Of a DNA stretch of 64,000 bases, positions 25,238-33,227 are shown one piece after another. Source of the stretch: Parablautia intestinalis (lineage in GTDB: Bacteria > Bacillota > Clostridia > Lachnospirales > Lachnospiraceae); the NCBI GenBank assembly GCA_003612395.1, contig RAYQ01000003.1, positions 62,001 through 126,000 on the forward strand, read 5' to 3'. The position numbers and the translations under genes are program-made. Position 1 is the first letter of the stretch. Each line of letters starts with the position of its first letter. The notes below the pieces were generated by a model. It was not told where the DNA came from, made no database searches, and saw nothing but the letters and a program-made list of their open reading frames with translations.

Positions 25238-26557
25238 TATATATTCAATACTTCTATACTTATTCTGGATGATATCAAGGCGCTTTTTTTGCTGCTTGCT
25301 CATGCCAAACCCCATAAATCTGCACAGATGGTCATTTTTTAAAATGCAGTAGCACATTCGTTTCCAGCTGGGAATATCCTTTGTGGTTTTAATATCATCC
25401 GTATCATCCGGAATGTTTCCCTCAAATATGACTCTGGTTTTTTTACTTGCCGTATAATTTGACACCCCATTGCGCCTGATCTTGTACCCATGGCGTTCCA
25501 ACTCCAAAATCGTCCCCTCGTCCAGACCGCCGCCTGTTTTGTGCCAGAATTCTATGGAGGTTTTAAATTTTTTTATGTAATTGTTACGCAGTCTTGCCGG
25601 AAGGGTATCCAGAAGGAACAGTGTATAAGACTTCCAGGTATGCCCCTCGGGCATTGTAATATTCCGGTATCCCATTGCCTTCGTCCGCCCATAAATATTG
25701 GCAAAGTTCGCTCCCCTCACCCTTCCTACCAGCTTCACCCAGATTTCCGGATCAATAACCCGGTATAAATTCAAAGCATCCTTGGAATAGTCGTTAAAAG
25801 GAGAAGCAACCCGCATTTGGGAGACTTTAAGCCCGGCCATATAATAAAGGTCGTACAGATGATTATAATCATAGTTGAAAAGATAATTGGCGTGCCATAC
25901 ATCCGCCGATGACCAGTCATAAAGCGGAGAAGCACACCAGACATCCTTAAACTGCTTCGTAATCCAGCAGTTTCCCTCATACCCATACTTCTTATTTACA
26001 AATCCATTGTATCTCTGGAGCGATTCGTCCGCACGCATACCAAGCAGGCACACCGTTTTTCTGTTGCCGTGGGACATTCTGTACCAGCGGCCAAACTGTC
26101 TGGCAAGGTCCTCCTGATGCATCTTATAATGGTAAGTAGAAATAGGATTATTTTCAAGATTGATCACGTAATCCTCATCCGGCATTTTTCTGACCCAGAT
26201 ATCCTTCTTTGTATCATCCCACGGATACCAGTACATCTCATAGCTGCTAAGAGCCGTCCTTGTGGCCATGGGAAGGCACACCCAGTAAGGATGAACCTCT
26301 TTTTTAATCCGCTCAAAGGTTCTCTCCACATACTCTGTGGTTACGGTATACTGTGCCTCAAAATCCTGATGAAAAACGCCCACCTTTCTTCGTGGCCAGT
26401 ACCTTTTCTGATAATCCAAAACCAGGTTCAGCAAAAGCCCGCTGTCTTTGCCGCCGGAAAAAGAAACATATATGTTATCAAATTCCTCAAAAAGATAATG
26501 CAGCCGATCCTGCAGGGCTTCATACACATTTTGTTCCATATACTCTCTTACCATCAT
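25232..26557 (-). CDS. ibrA: PAPS-reductase-fold ATP-pyrophosphatase with DUF3440, IbrA-like
   Basis: 441 residues. The N-terminal ATP-pyrophosphatase P-loop SFSGGKDSG (about 32-40) is of the PAPS reductase/DndC type. A middle domain with LLGMRADES (about 165) and the C-terminal DUF3440 region with a CYC...C cluster (about 408-419) follow. Such folds activate a substrate by adenylation and are used in sulfur transfer and tRNA or DNA modification. The IbrA activity itself is not established. GGGAG is four to seven bases from the paired ATG codons. First gene of the pair with the ParB-fold protein. Few cysteines for a classical sulfurtransferase are seen. Confidence 0.78.
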   Translation of the reverse strand: MMVREYMEQNVYEALQDRLHYLFEEFDNIYVSFSGGKDSGLLLNLVLDYQKRYWPRRKVGVFHQDFEAQYTVTTEYVERTFERIKKEVHPYWVCLPMATRTALSSYEMYWYPWDDTKKDIWVRKMPDEDYVINLENNPISTYHYKMHQEDLARQFGRWYRMSHGNRKTVCLLGMRADESLQRYNGFVNKKYGYEGNCWITKQFKDVWCASPLYDWSSADVWHANYLFNYDYNHLYDLYYMAGLKVSQMRVASPFNDYSKDALNLYRVIDPEIWVKLVGRVRGANFANIYGRTKAMGYRNITMPEGHTWKSYTLFLLDTLPARLRNNYIKKFKTSIEFWHKTGGGLDEGTILELERHGYKIRRNGVSNYTASKKTRVIFEGNIPDDTDDIKTTKDIPSWKRMCYCILKNDHLCRFMGFGMSKQQKKRLDIIQNKYRSIEYIE

Positions 26558-26802
26558 TATACTCCCGCCTGCCGCAAACCTTGCTTGCGATACTGCACCG
26601 GCAAACGCTGTCGCGCTTCGTAAATCAGCTTGTTGTAATTAAGTAACTGTCATTGGGTATCGCAAGCTACAATTGCACTTCAAACTCATTAATTTCCATA
26701 TTTTGGAAATACTTCTAATAGTGAATTTATCATAGAAAACAAGTAAATTCAACAAAATGTGCTAAATTTCAGGAGCTTTTGCGCCTGAGAGCGGGAAAAA
26801 CA
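26558..26802. other. Intergenic region upstream of the ibrA-like gene
   Basis: AT-rich on the right half, with a GC-rich repeat-like segment at 26575-26640. It contains CAAACGCTGTCGCGCTTCG (26602-26620), which recurs with one change as a tandem pair at 35772-35845. No gene was seen. With the adjacent terminator at 26803-26859 it fills the gap between the GH9 operon end and ibrA. Confidence 0.5.
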
Positions 26803-26859
26803 ATGCCGCTATTTTTTTCGGAGTCCCTTTTTTATCCGGATTCCACAAAATAGCGGCAT
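26803..26859 (-). terminator. Terminator of the GH9/SIS/ROK operon
   Basis: ATGCCGCTATTTT (26803-26815) pairs perfectly with AAAATAGCGGCAT (26847-26859), with an inner GGAGTCC/GGATTCC-type stem. Read on the minus strand it is followed by TTGTTTTT. Confidence 0.75.
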
Positions 26860-26889
26860 CATTTTATACTATAATTTTAGTTTATTTTT

Positions 26890-29256
26890 TTATATGCAGG
26901 GATATAAGTCCGCCACAACAGAAAGCCAGCGGCCAGCCGGCGTAAGCCAAACCTCTTTATAGGTTGCATTGTTCCCCGAAGGCCAATAAGGCTCATCCTC
27001 ATTCTCCAGCGTCTCCACGCCGACCGGCATTTCCCCCGTCATCTCCCCCGGATAATTTGCATCCTGCTGCGCGTATCTTGATCCCTCCCCATAAATCAAC
27101 GACTGACAAAAGGGATTCTTTCCTGACATCCAATAGAGCTGCTCCCTGGCAATTTCCTTAAGCTCCCCGTCTTCAAAATACCGCCCTGCAATAGCCGCGC
27201 CTTTTCCCATGGACAGTTGAATCGCTGCGTTTCCCCTGAAAGAAAACCAAACAGGAAACATTCTTACATAATATCCATCTCCCAAATCAATTCCCGCCTT
27301 TAGCTGCGCCCTGTAATTTTCCTTTTCCGTTTCATAATCCACTAATAAATGCAGCAGCTTAAAGGTTTCCTCATCTTCGGCCTCTCGCACAGAATATATT
27401 CCTGCCGGAAGCATCCCATAAGGCGTTGCCATATGAAAAAGTTCCTTTATGTATTCTCCGTATAATCTCATCCCCTTTTCCCACTCTGCTTTTTGAGAGG
27501 AATCAGGGAAGGCCCGGCAGAGAGCTTCCAGCGCCTGGACAAAAGCATGTTCCCTTCCCTGATGTGTAAAATGCACAATGGTCTTATGGCTTTCCTCCCT
27601 GTAAAAAAAACCCTTCATGGGAACCCCTTTTGTTCCTGTCTCCTGGCAGGCTAAGAGCCTGTTTCCAAAGCTTTTAGCTGCCGCTGCAAATTCTTCATTA
27701 TATTCATACTGGCAGATGGAAGCCGCCGCCCAGGCTGCTGCCGCGTAATATTGGGAGAGGCCGCTGTTTAACGTATGCTCCCACATAATAGGATATTCCA
27801 TTCCTTTTTCTTCAAAGCGCTGTTTGGCAAAGCGGAAATCTTCTTTTGCGGTCTCCACACATTTCCATGCCAAATCCGGGTCAGACTCTTTCAGAACAAG
27901 TCCGGCCTGAGCCTGTACCCCGGCACAGAAAAAATTCTGGAATGCCTGATTATGGACTCTGGCCTCCACATCGTCCTTATTACCTATAAACCCATCGGTC
28001 CACAACCCCAGTCCCACACTGCTTGCACGGTATCCATCTCCAAAGCGGCTTTTTAAGGTATATTCCAACCCCCAGATTCCTTCTTCTATCAGCCTGTGAT
28101 AAAGAAGAACATCATCATCCTTTACACTGCCCGCCAGCTCTAAAATTTCCTGCGTCACTTCCGCTGTCTGTAGCATCTGCTGGGACATATCCCCGGCATC
28201 GTGCCAGCCGCCCCCAAGAGAAAGCAGCAGGCCATTGTGTTTTGCCACCACATCTGTATGGCATTTTCCATGTTTGCCCAGGATCGGATATCCGCACCTT
28301 TCACAGAAGATGAAATTGATTACTTTCCATATGACGCCCTCCATAACCTTTTCCCCGATTTCAAAGGGCTGTGTAAGCGCATCCCCGCTTTTCAGCTGGT
28401 AAAGCCCCGGCTTAGTAACTTCGCTGAAGTCAAGGATCTCAAAATCCCCTCTCCGATCCCTGATTTTAACTGTTTTACCCAGATAAACTTCTTCGCCGCC
28501 CTCATTCAGAACCGAAAAAGTATCGCTTCCCGTATTGGCAACCGCTGTCTTTTTTCCATTGCAGTGATAACCCGACATCGAATACGAAATTCTGTTTTCT
28601 TCACAGCTCCATCCCTTCTCCTTCTCAGCCTTTTTTACCTGCTGTAATGTAATATCACTAAAATCAAACTGAAATTCTTCCCCTGTGGAGGTATCCTGCC
28701 CATCGGCATCCATGGAGATACTCATCTGTGTAACGCAGTCCCGGGGGAGAGAGGCAAACTCCCATATCACTTGATTGAGCTGGTGATTTACCAGATTAAC
28801 CAGATGCTGCCCCTCCCGCATATAGGAATCAGGAATGGAGATTCTTCCCTCATTTTTCATATGTACGCGTAAATGCACGCTGTGGCTTCCCATAGAATCC
28901 GGTTTTACCCAAAAAGAAAGCCTGTTATATCCTTCCCAGTTCTCTCCCGGAAAAGCAAACGTTAAATTGCTCCTGAAAAGGTGTGCGGTTGCTCCGTCCT
29001 CATAGGGCATCTCATTTCGGATTGTAGGTCCTTTAACCCGCAGAGCACCAGTTTTGTTTTCTCCTGTCTTTTTGATTTCCTCCATGTTTCCGATTCCTGA
29101 AAAGGCCGGCGGTTTACATCCTTCCCTCCAAATAACTTTTTCTTTCAGAACTTTTTTTTCTTTCATTTCCGCTTCCAGCCCTCTTTCCCGGTGAAGGGGA
29201 AGGGGAGAATGGATATACCCTGTGTGAATTAATTCTCTGCGAAATTCTTCTCTCAT
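26890..29256 (-). CDS. Cytoplasmic GH9-family glycoside hydrolase 1
   Basis: 788 residues with no signal peptide. An N-terminal beta-sandwich (about 80-215) is followed by a cellulase-N-type immunoglobulin domain (about 220-300) and an (alpha/alpha)6 GH9 barrel. GGGWHDAGDMSQ (about 347-358) holds the catalytic base Asp pair, and YKEVWL near the C-terminus the acid Glu. GH9 enzymes cleave beta-1,4-glucans, and some are exo-beta-glucosaminidases. Here the location in the cell and the neighbours (SIS and ROK proteins) argue against cellulose and for an imported oligosaccharide. Start 29256 has AGAGG eight bases upstream; ATG 29289 would overlap the SIS gene. A paralogue is at 39674-42040. Confidence 0.82.
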   Translation of the reverse strand: MREEFRRELIHTGYIHSPLPLHRERGLEAEMKEKKVLKEKVIWREGCKPPAFSGIGNMEEIKKTGENKTGALRVKGPTIRNEMPYEDGATAHLFRSNLTFAFPGENWEGYNRLSFWVKPDSMGSHSVHLRVHMKNEGRISIPDSYMREGQHLVNLVNHQLNQVIWEFASLPRDCVTQMSISMDADGQDTSTGEEFQFDFSDITLQQVKKAEKEKGWSCEENRISYSMSGYHCNGKKTAVANTGSDTFSVLNEGGEEVYLGKTVKIRDRRGDFEILDFSEVTKPGLYQLKSGDALTQPFEIGEKVMEGVIWKVINFIFCERCGYPILGKHGKCHTDVVAKHNGLLLSLGGGWHDAGDMSQQMLQTAEVTQEILELAGSVKDDDVLLYHRLIEEGIWGLEYTLKSRFGDGYRASSVGLGLWTDGFIGNKDDVEARVHNQAFQNFFCAGVQAQAGLVLKESDPDLAWKCVETAKEDFRFAKQRFEEKGMEYPIMWEHTLNSGLSQYYAAAAWAAASICQYEYNEEFAAAAKSFGNRLLACQETGTKGVPMKGFFYREESHKTIVHFTHQGREHAFVQALEALCRAFPDSSQKAEWEKGMRLYGEYIKELFHMATPYGMLPAGIYSVREAEDEETFKLLHLLVDYETEKENYRAQLKAGIDLGDGYYVRMFPVWFSFRGNAAIQLSMGKGAAIAGRYFEDGELKEIAREQLYWMSGKNPFCQSLIYGEGSRYAQQDANYPGEMTGEMPVGVETLENEDEPYWPSGNNATYKEVWLTPAGRWLSVVADLYPCI

Positions 29257-29281
29257 AAAAAATACCTCTTTACAGTCTTTA

Positions 29282-30349
29282 TCAGGCATGCGTATTAAAA
29301 TAGCTGTACATCACCTTATGATCGCTTGGAATTGTCAAATCCCTTCCCCCGTCCTCTGCAAGGAAATAGGCCATTACCTGGGGTACTGCACTAAATTCCA
29401 AACATGCAAAGCTGCCGCCTTTCAGTTCAAGCTTCAGATCTTTATCGTCCACTGTTACTGCACCAGCTACCAGTCCGTTGCCAAGCACTTCCTTCATATA
29501 ACGGGCCAGCGATAGGGCTTTTTCAGACTGCCCCCTGCCGTCATTAAACACAACTACGCAGTGATTTCCATTGTACCCGTAATTAGGCCCATGCAGGCCT
29601 TCTTCCAGCTCATAGCCTATGGAAATCACCTGCGGCATCTCCCAAAACTTGACAGCCCCTTCCAGAGCCACCCCGTATAAGTCCCCGGCGCCGGTAAATA
29701 TCACACAGTCTGACCGCATAATCTGGCGTTTGTTTTCCCGGAACCATTTTTTTGTCTGTGCCGTAATTACCCGATGACTGTCAGGAACACATCCCGCCTC
29801 TTTAAGATATGCCAAAAATTCTTCTCTGGTAATTCTTCCCCTTGCAAGTCCCAGATTAAGGCCCATAAGCATATGGTTTAATACACTTGCGGTATACCCA
29901 ATGGTCCGCATCAGATATTCTTCTTCTCCACAATTTAAACAGATATGACAGTAAGATGCCTTTGCCAGCATGGTATCATTCCCCTGTGTCAGTGCAACGC
30001 ACCAAAATCCCTTTGCACTGAGTTCCTCCATCAGTTTACAAACCTCCCTGGAGGTTCCTGTTTGAGAGGTAAATACATATAATCCATGGGAATTATATAC
30101 TCTCCCGCTATTGATATAATCATTAGGGAGAACAACCTTTGTGCTGATACCTGATACCTTTTCTACAAAAAGCCGGGAAGTCATTGCAGCGGTATTTGAT
30201 GTACCTGAACCCACAAATATAATTTCATTTATCTTTTCTGTCTTGTCTTTGATGAATTCCATAAATGCCGCAAAGGATTCCTCCCGGGCAGCAAGAATAT
30301 TTTCCATAACAGACGGAATTCTTTCTATGCAGTCCAATATTGTTACCAT
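29282..30349 (-). CDS. SIS-domain phosphosugar isomerase/deglycase-like protein
   Basis: 355 residues with two SIS domains (about 35-175 and 205-340), as in GlmS isomerase, FrlB and AgaS-type proteins. The phosphosugar loops are FVGSGTSNTA (about 45-54) and TSQTGTSREV (about 94-103). HGPNYGYNG (about 255) resembles the GlmS/FrlB region that follows the catalytic Glu. There is no glutaminase domain. It probably isomerises, deaminates or deglycates a sugar phosphate made by the adjacent ROK kinase. AAGGAG is about nine bases before the ATG. The precise substrate is unknown. Confidence 0.82.
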   Translation of the reverse strand: MVTILDCIERIPSVMENILAAREESFAAFMEFIKDKTEKINEIIFVGSGTSNTAAMTSRLFVEKVSGISTKVVLPNDYINSGRVYNSHGLYVFTSQTGTSREVCKLMEELSAKGFWCVALTQGNDTMLAKASYCHICLNCGEEEYLMRTIGYTASVLNHMLMGLNLGLARGRITREEFLAYLKEAGCVPDSHRVITAQTKKWFRENKRQIMRSDCVIFTGAGDLYGVALEGAVKFWEMPQVISIGYELEEGLHGPNYGYNGNHCVVVFNDGRGQSEKALSLARYMKEVLGNGLVAGAVTVDDKDLKLELKGGSFACLEFSAVPQVMAYFLAEDGGRDLTIPSDHKVMYSYFNTHA

Positions 30350-30373
30350 AGCAGTAATTCTCCTTTTTATCTT

Positions 30374-31303
30374 TTATTCATATTCTTTCTGATACCCCAG
30401 TCCAACAGCTGCAGCTCCCATAAGTCCTGCATGCACAGGATCAAAAGCTGTCAGAACAATCCCTTTTTCCAAATGTTCCTTTGCTTTTTCTGAAACTGCC
30501 CCAATAATTCTGTTAAGCATCTGCCGGTTTGTGATAAGACCGCCGCCTAATACCACAAGCTCCGGCGAGAGTACACAGGTTAAATTGGAAATCATAAGGC
30601 CATTCATCGTAATCATTTCCTCCAAAATACGGTTTGCCAGTTTGTCCCCCTTACCTGCCAGTGTAACTACATCCTGTCCGGACACCACACCTTTTATCTT
30701 TTCTTTTAATCCGGAATCCGGATATCCGCCTATAAGCTCTACCGCCTGATAGCTTAATCCCATACCGGAGGCCATAAGTTCTACCCTTGGTCCCTCCCCT
30801 CCTGTAAAGTTCATATAGCCTATTTCTCCTGCAAAGCCGTCTGTTCCCCGAATCAGTTTTCCATTTGCAATGAATCCGCCTGCCAGACCTGTTCCTACAT
30901 TTATGTAAACCATATTTTGGTACCCCTTCCCGGCGCCAAATTTGTTTTCCGCAATCACCGTTGCCTTCACATCATTATCAATGCAGCATTCCACACTGAA
31001 TTCTTCCTCTACATACGCAGGCAGTACAATATCTGTTTCCCCCGGTTCCATTCCCTTCCAGATTTTTCTGACAGGATCTACAACGCCATTGATCCCGATT
31101 CCTGTCTGCGCCGGGCGCTTTCCACTCTCCCACCCGAACTCTCTTTCATATTCTTTTATTTCCGCAATTGTTCTCCTTACCACTTCTTCTCTGCTGATCT
31201 GTCCGGTAACACTGCGCCTTAAATGTACAATTGAACCGTCTTCACGCACTTCGGCAACCAGCATCTTGGTTCCGCCAATATCAACTGCAATACATGTTTT
31301 CAT
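30374..31303 (-). CDS. ROK-family sugar kinase lacking the usual zinc motif
   Basis: 309 residues. The ATP-binding start AVDIGGTKMLVAEV (about 6-19), a catalytic Asp in CIDNDVKA (about 107-114) and GTGLAGGFIANGKLIRG (about 136-152) identify a ROK kinase. After GEIGYMNF the CXCGXXGCXE zinc cluster seen in most ROK kinases is replaced by TGGEGPRVE, so the structural zinc is absent. It lies between the Gfo/Idh-type and SIS genes in one operon and should supply the sugar 6-phosphate. GGAG is nine or so bases upstream. No helix-turn-helix, so not a NagC-type repressor. Confidence 0.87.
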   Translation of the reverse strand: MKTCIAVDIGGTKMLVAEVREDGSIVHLRRSVTGQISREEVVRRTIAEIKEYEREFGWESGKRPAQTGIGINGVVDPVRKIWKGMEPGETDIVLPAYVEEEFSVECCIDNDVKATVIAENKFGAGKGYQNMVYINVGTGLAGGFIANGKLIRGTDGFAGEIGYMNFTGGEGPRVELMASGMGLSYQAVELIGGYPDSGLKEKIKGVVSGQDVVTLAGKGDKLANRILEEMITMNGLMISNLTCVLSPELVVLGGGLITNRQMLNRIIGAVSEKAKEHLEKGIVLTAFDPVHAGLMGAAAVGLGYQKEYE

Positions 31304-31354
31304 AATTGACAGCCACTCTCCTTTCCTGATTTTTATACGAATTATCTTACACTT

Positions 31355-32224
31355 TTATATCACCGTTTCGTTCTCCAGCGCCAACCATGTATCCGGCTTT
31401 TGACGTCCTTTTCTGGCTGCGTCAATCAGCTTTAAAACCTCCATTGTTTCTTCCCGGGGCACCGGTGAAATGCCAGTCTCAAAAAAATCCAGAATTGCTT
31501 TCATGGTATTTATATAGTAGTCTGAGCTGTCAAGGCGCTCACCCTTTTCCCCATCCGATACCATAAAGTTAAACTCTGCCCAGGGGTTTGGCGTCTGCAC
31601 AAAACTTGCCATTCTTCCATCACCGTAATCTATTATCATTTCCGTTACGGCATCCCCTGCCGTAAAAACCTTTACCCGCTTAGCGCCTGTACCCATAACC
31701 GCCACAATCGGTTCTAACTGGTGAACTGCATAATTGGATAAATCATGCGGCCCCACCGTGGACATGAATCTGGTATTCCCCTTTTCTCTTGCCAGATAAT
31801 CCATTATGCTGGTGCAATAACGCTGCGCGGAGGTTGACATTACCGGTGTATGATGCTTCCCGGCCCATGCGAACATCTCCCTTCCTGTCTCTGCATCCGG
31901 CGCGAATGTTTTATCTACATAAACCGGCTTTCCGCTTGCCAGCGGGAGACGTGCAACTTCTTCATGCCACAAGGAATTATCCGCTGCAATAACCATGATT
32001 GCATCCACACTGCATATCATTTCCTCCATACTGTCTGCCAGATGTATGTGATTTTTGCGGCACCACTGCTTTGATGTCATACCATCTTCCCGGTCTTTTA
32101 ATGCATACGCAGAAGTAACCGCCGCATCATATCCGTATTTTGCTATTGCTTCCCTTAAAAAACCCGGATAATAATTGGCATGCCAGTTATCCAGATAGTA
32201 ATCTGCAAATCCTATTTTTATCAT
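31355..32224 (-). CDS. Gfo/Idh/MocA-type oxidoreductase-like protein
   Basis: 289 residues from the ATG at 32224, preceded by AAGGTGGG. The first strand IKIGFADYYLDNWHANYYPG takes the place of the GXGXXG nucleotide loop, as in a divergent branch of the Gfo/Idh family. YVDKTFA (about 105) corresponds to the EKP motif of typical members. The C-terminal half has the expected open beta-sheet (MIIDYGDGRMASFVQTP). An oxidation, epimerisation or isomerisation of a sugar is likely, but NAD(P) binding is not certain given the altered loop. Part of the operon from 33115 to 26890. Confidence 0.75.
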   Translation of the reverse strand: MIKIGFADYYLDNWHANYYPGFLREAIAKYGYDAAVTSAYALKDREDGMTSKQWCRKNHIHLADSMEEMICSVDAIMVIAADNSLWHEEVARLPLASGKPVYVDKTFAPDAETGREMFAWAGKHHTPVMSTSAQRYCTSIMDYLAREKGNTRFMSTVGPHDLSNYAVHQLEPIVAVMGTGAKRVKVFTAGDAVTEMIIDYGDGRMASFVQTPNPWAEFNFMVSDGEKGERLDSSDYYINTMKAILDFFETGISPVPREETMEVLKLIDAARKGRQKPDTWLALENETVI

Positions 32225-32269
32225 GTCAATACCCACCTTTTTTCAAATTTTGAAAAATCTTTTGCCCCC

Positions 32270-33115
32270 TTAGTCTTCCAGTTTTAACAGGCGGGCTGCA
32301 TTTTTATAAAAAATCTTTTCTTTTATTTCCTCTGTTAATCCCCATTGCTGATCTACGAATTCCGCTGTTTCCTTAATGGGAATGATGGGATATGAACTTC
32401 CAAATATCATCTTATCCTGCAGCATTGTTTTGGCTGCCTTAATATAATCCTCAGAGCCCGGCACCCTGACGCCATATGCATCGGGAGATAAATATATGTT
32501 TTTCCTCATAAACGCAATTGTAATATGTTCCCTTGTCCAGGGCCATCCGGCATGTCCTACAACAATTACCAGCTCAGGAAATTTTCTTGCCACCGCATCC
32601 AGCCTCTTAGGCGCATCCATATCCATGTACGGCAAACCCAGCGAACTATATGTCAGCAATACCGGTATTTGTAACTCCTGCAGCTTTTGGTATACAGGGA
32701 AAATCCTTCCATCGTCCATATCATAGGTAACGCCGGCAGAAAATCCCGGCTCTAAAGCTGCTCCCTTCCCCTCACCGCAAACAATATACTTATCAATATC
32801 ATCCAGCGCCTTCTTTCCTTCCAAAGGATTGATATAAGGAAAAATAATAAATTTCCCCGGATATTTATGACTCATTTCAAACAGCTCGTCATTCGTTACT
32901 CCCAGGGCCCCGCGCCCCGGCACCACTGCAAGTCCGATATCCGCATCCTCCATCTCCTGCAGCATCAGGTCCATTGATTTTTGTTCAATGGATTTTGCAT
33001 ATGGCAGCTCACAAAAATCTTTTGCAAAGCCGCCCTTCTCATTTTCAAAAAATTGCAAATATCCACCGTAAGGCACCCTCACTCTGAAATCAATTCTTTT
33101 TATTTCTTTCTTCAT
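32270..33115 (-). CDS. Amidohydrolase-fold protein with altered metal site
   Basis: 281 residues of the amidohydrolase-2 (ACMSD-like) TIM barrel. At the N-terminus the usual D-X-H-X-H metal motif reads DFRVRVP, and near the C-terminus the usual FGSDYP reads FGSSYP. Only GHAGWPW (about 180) keeps its His. Three of the expected ligands are therefore replaced, so hydrolysis by the standard metal mechanism looks unlikely. It may be a binding protein, isomerase or pseudoenzyme. First gene of the operon, with GGGAG seven bases before the ATG; the two-component system is divergent. Confidence 0.8.
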   Translation of the reverse strand: MKKEIKRIDFRVRVPYGGYLQFFENEKGGFAKDFCELPYAKSIEQKSMDLMLQEMEDADIGLAVVPGRGALGVTNDELFEMSHKYPGKFIIFPYINPLEGKKALDDIDKYIVCGEGKGAALEPGFSAGVTYDMDDGRIFPVYQKLQELQIPVLLTYSSLGLPYMDMDAPKRLDAVARKFPELVIVVGHAGWPWTREHITIAFMRKNIYLSPDAYGVRVPGSEDYIKAAKTMLQDKMIFGSSYPIIPIKETAEFVDQQWGLTEEIKEKIFYKNAARLLKLED

Positions 33116-33227
33116 TTTTTCTCCCTTCTTTATCTTGATAAATTGAAATTATGATACATTGATTCTGCTCTCCATTTGGGTTATTATGATATTAAGTACG
33201 AACATATAAAGCAGAAAAGGTGTCATT

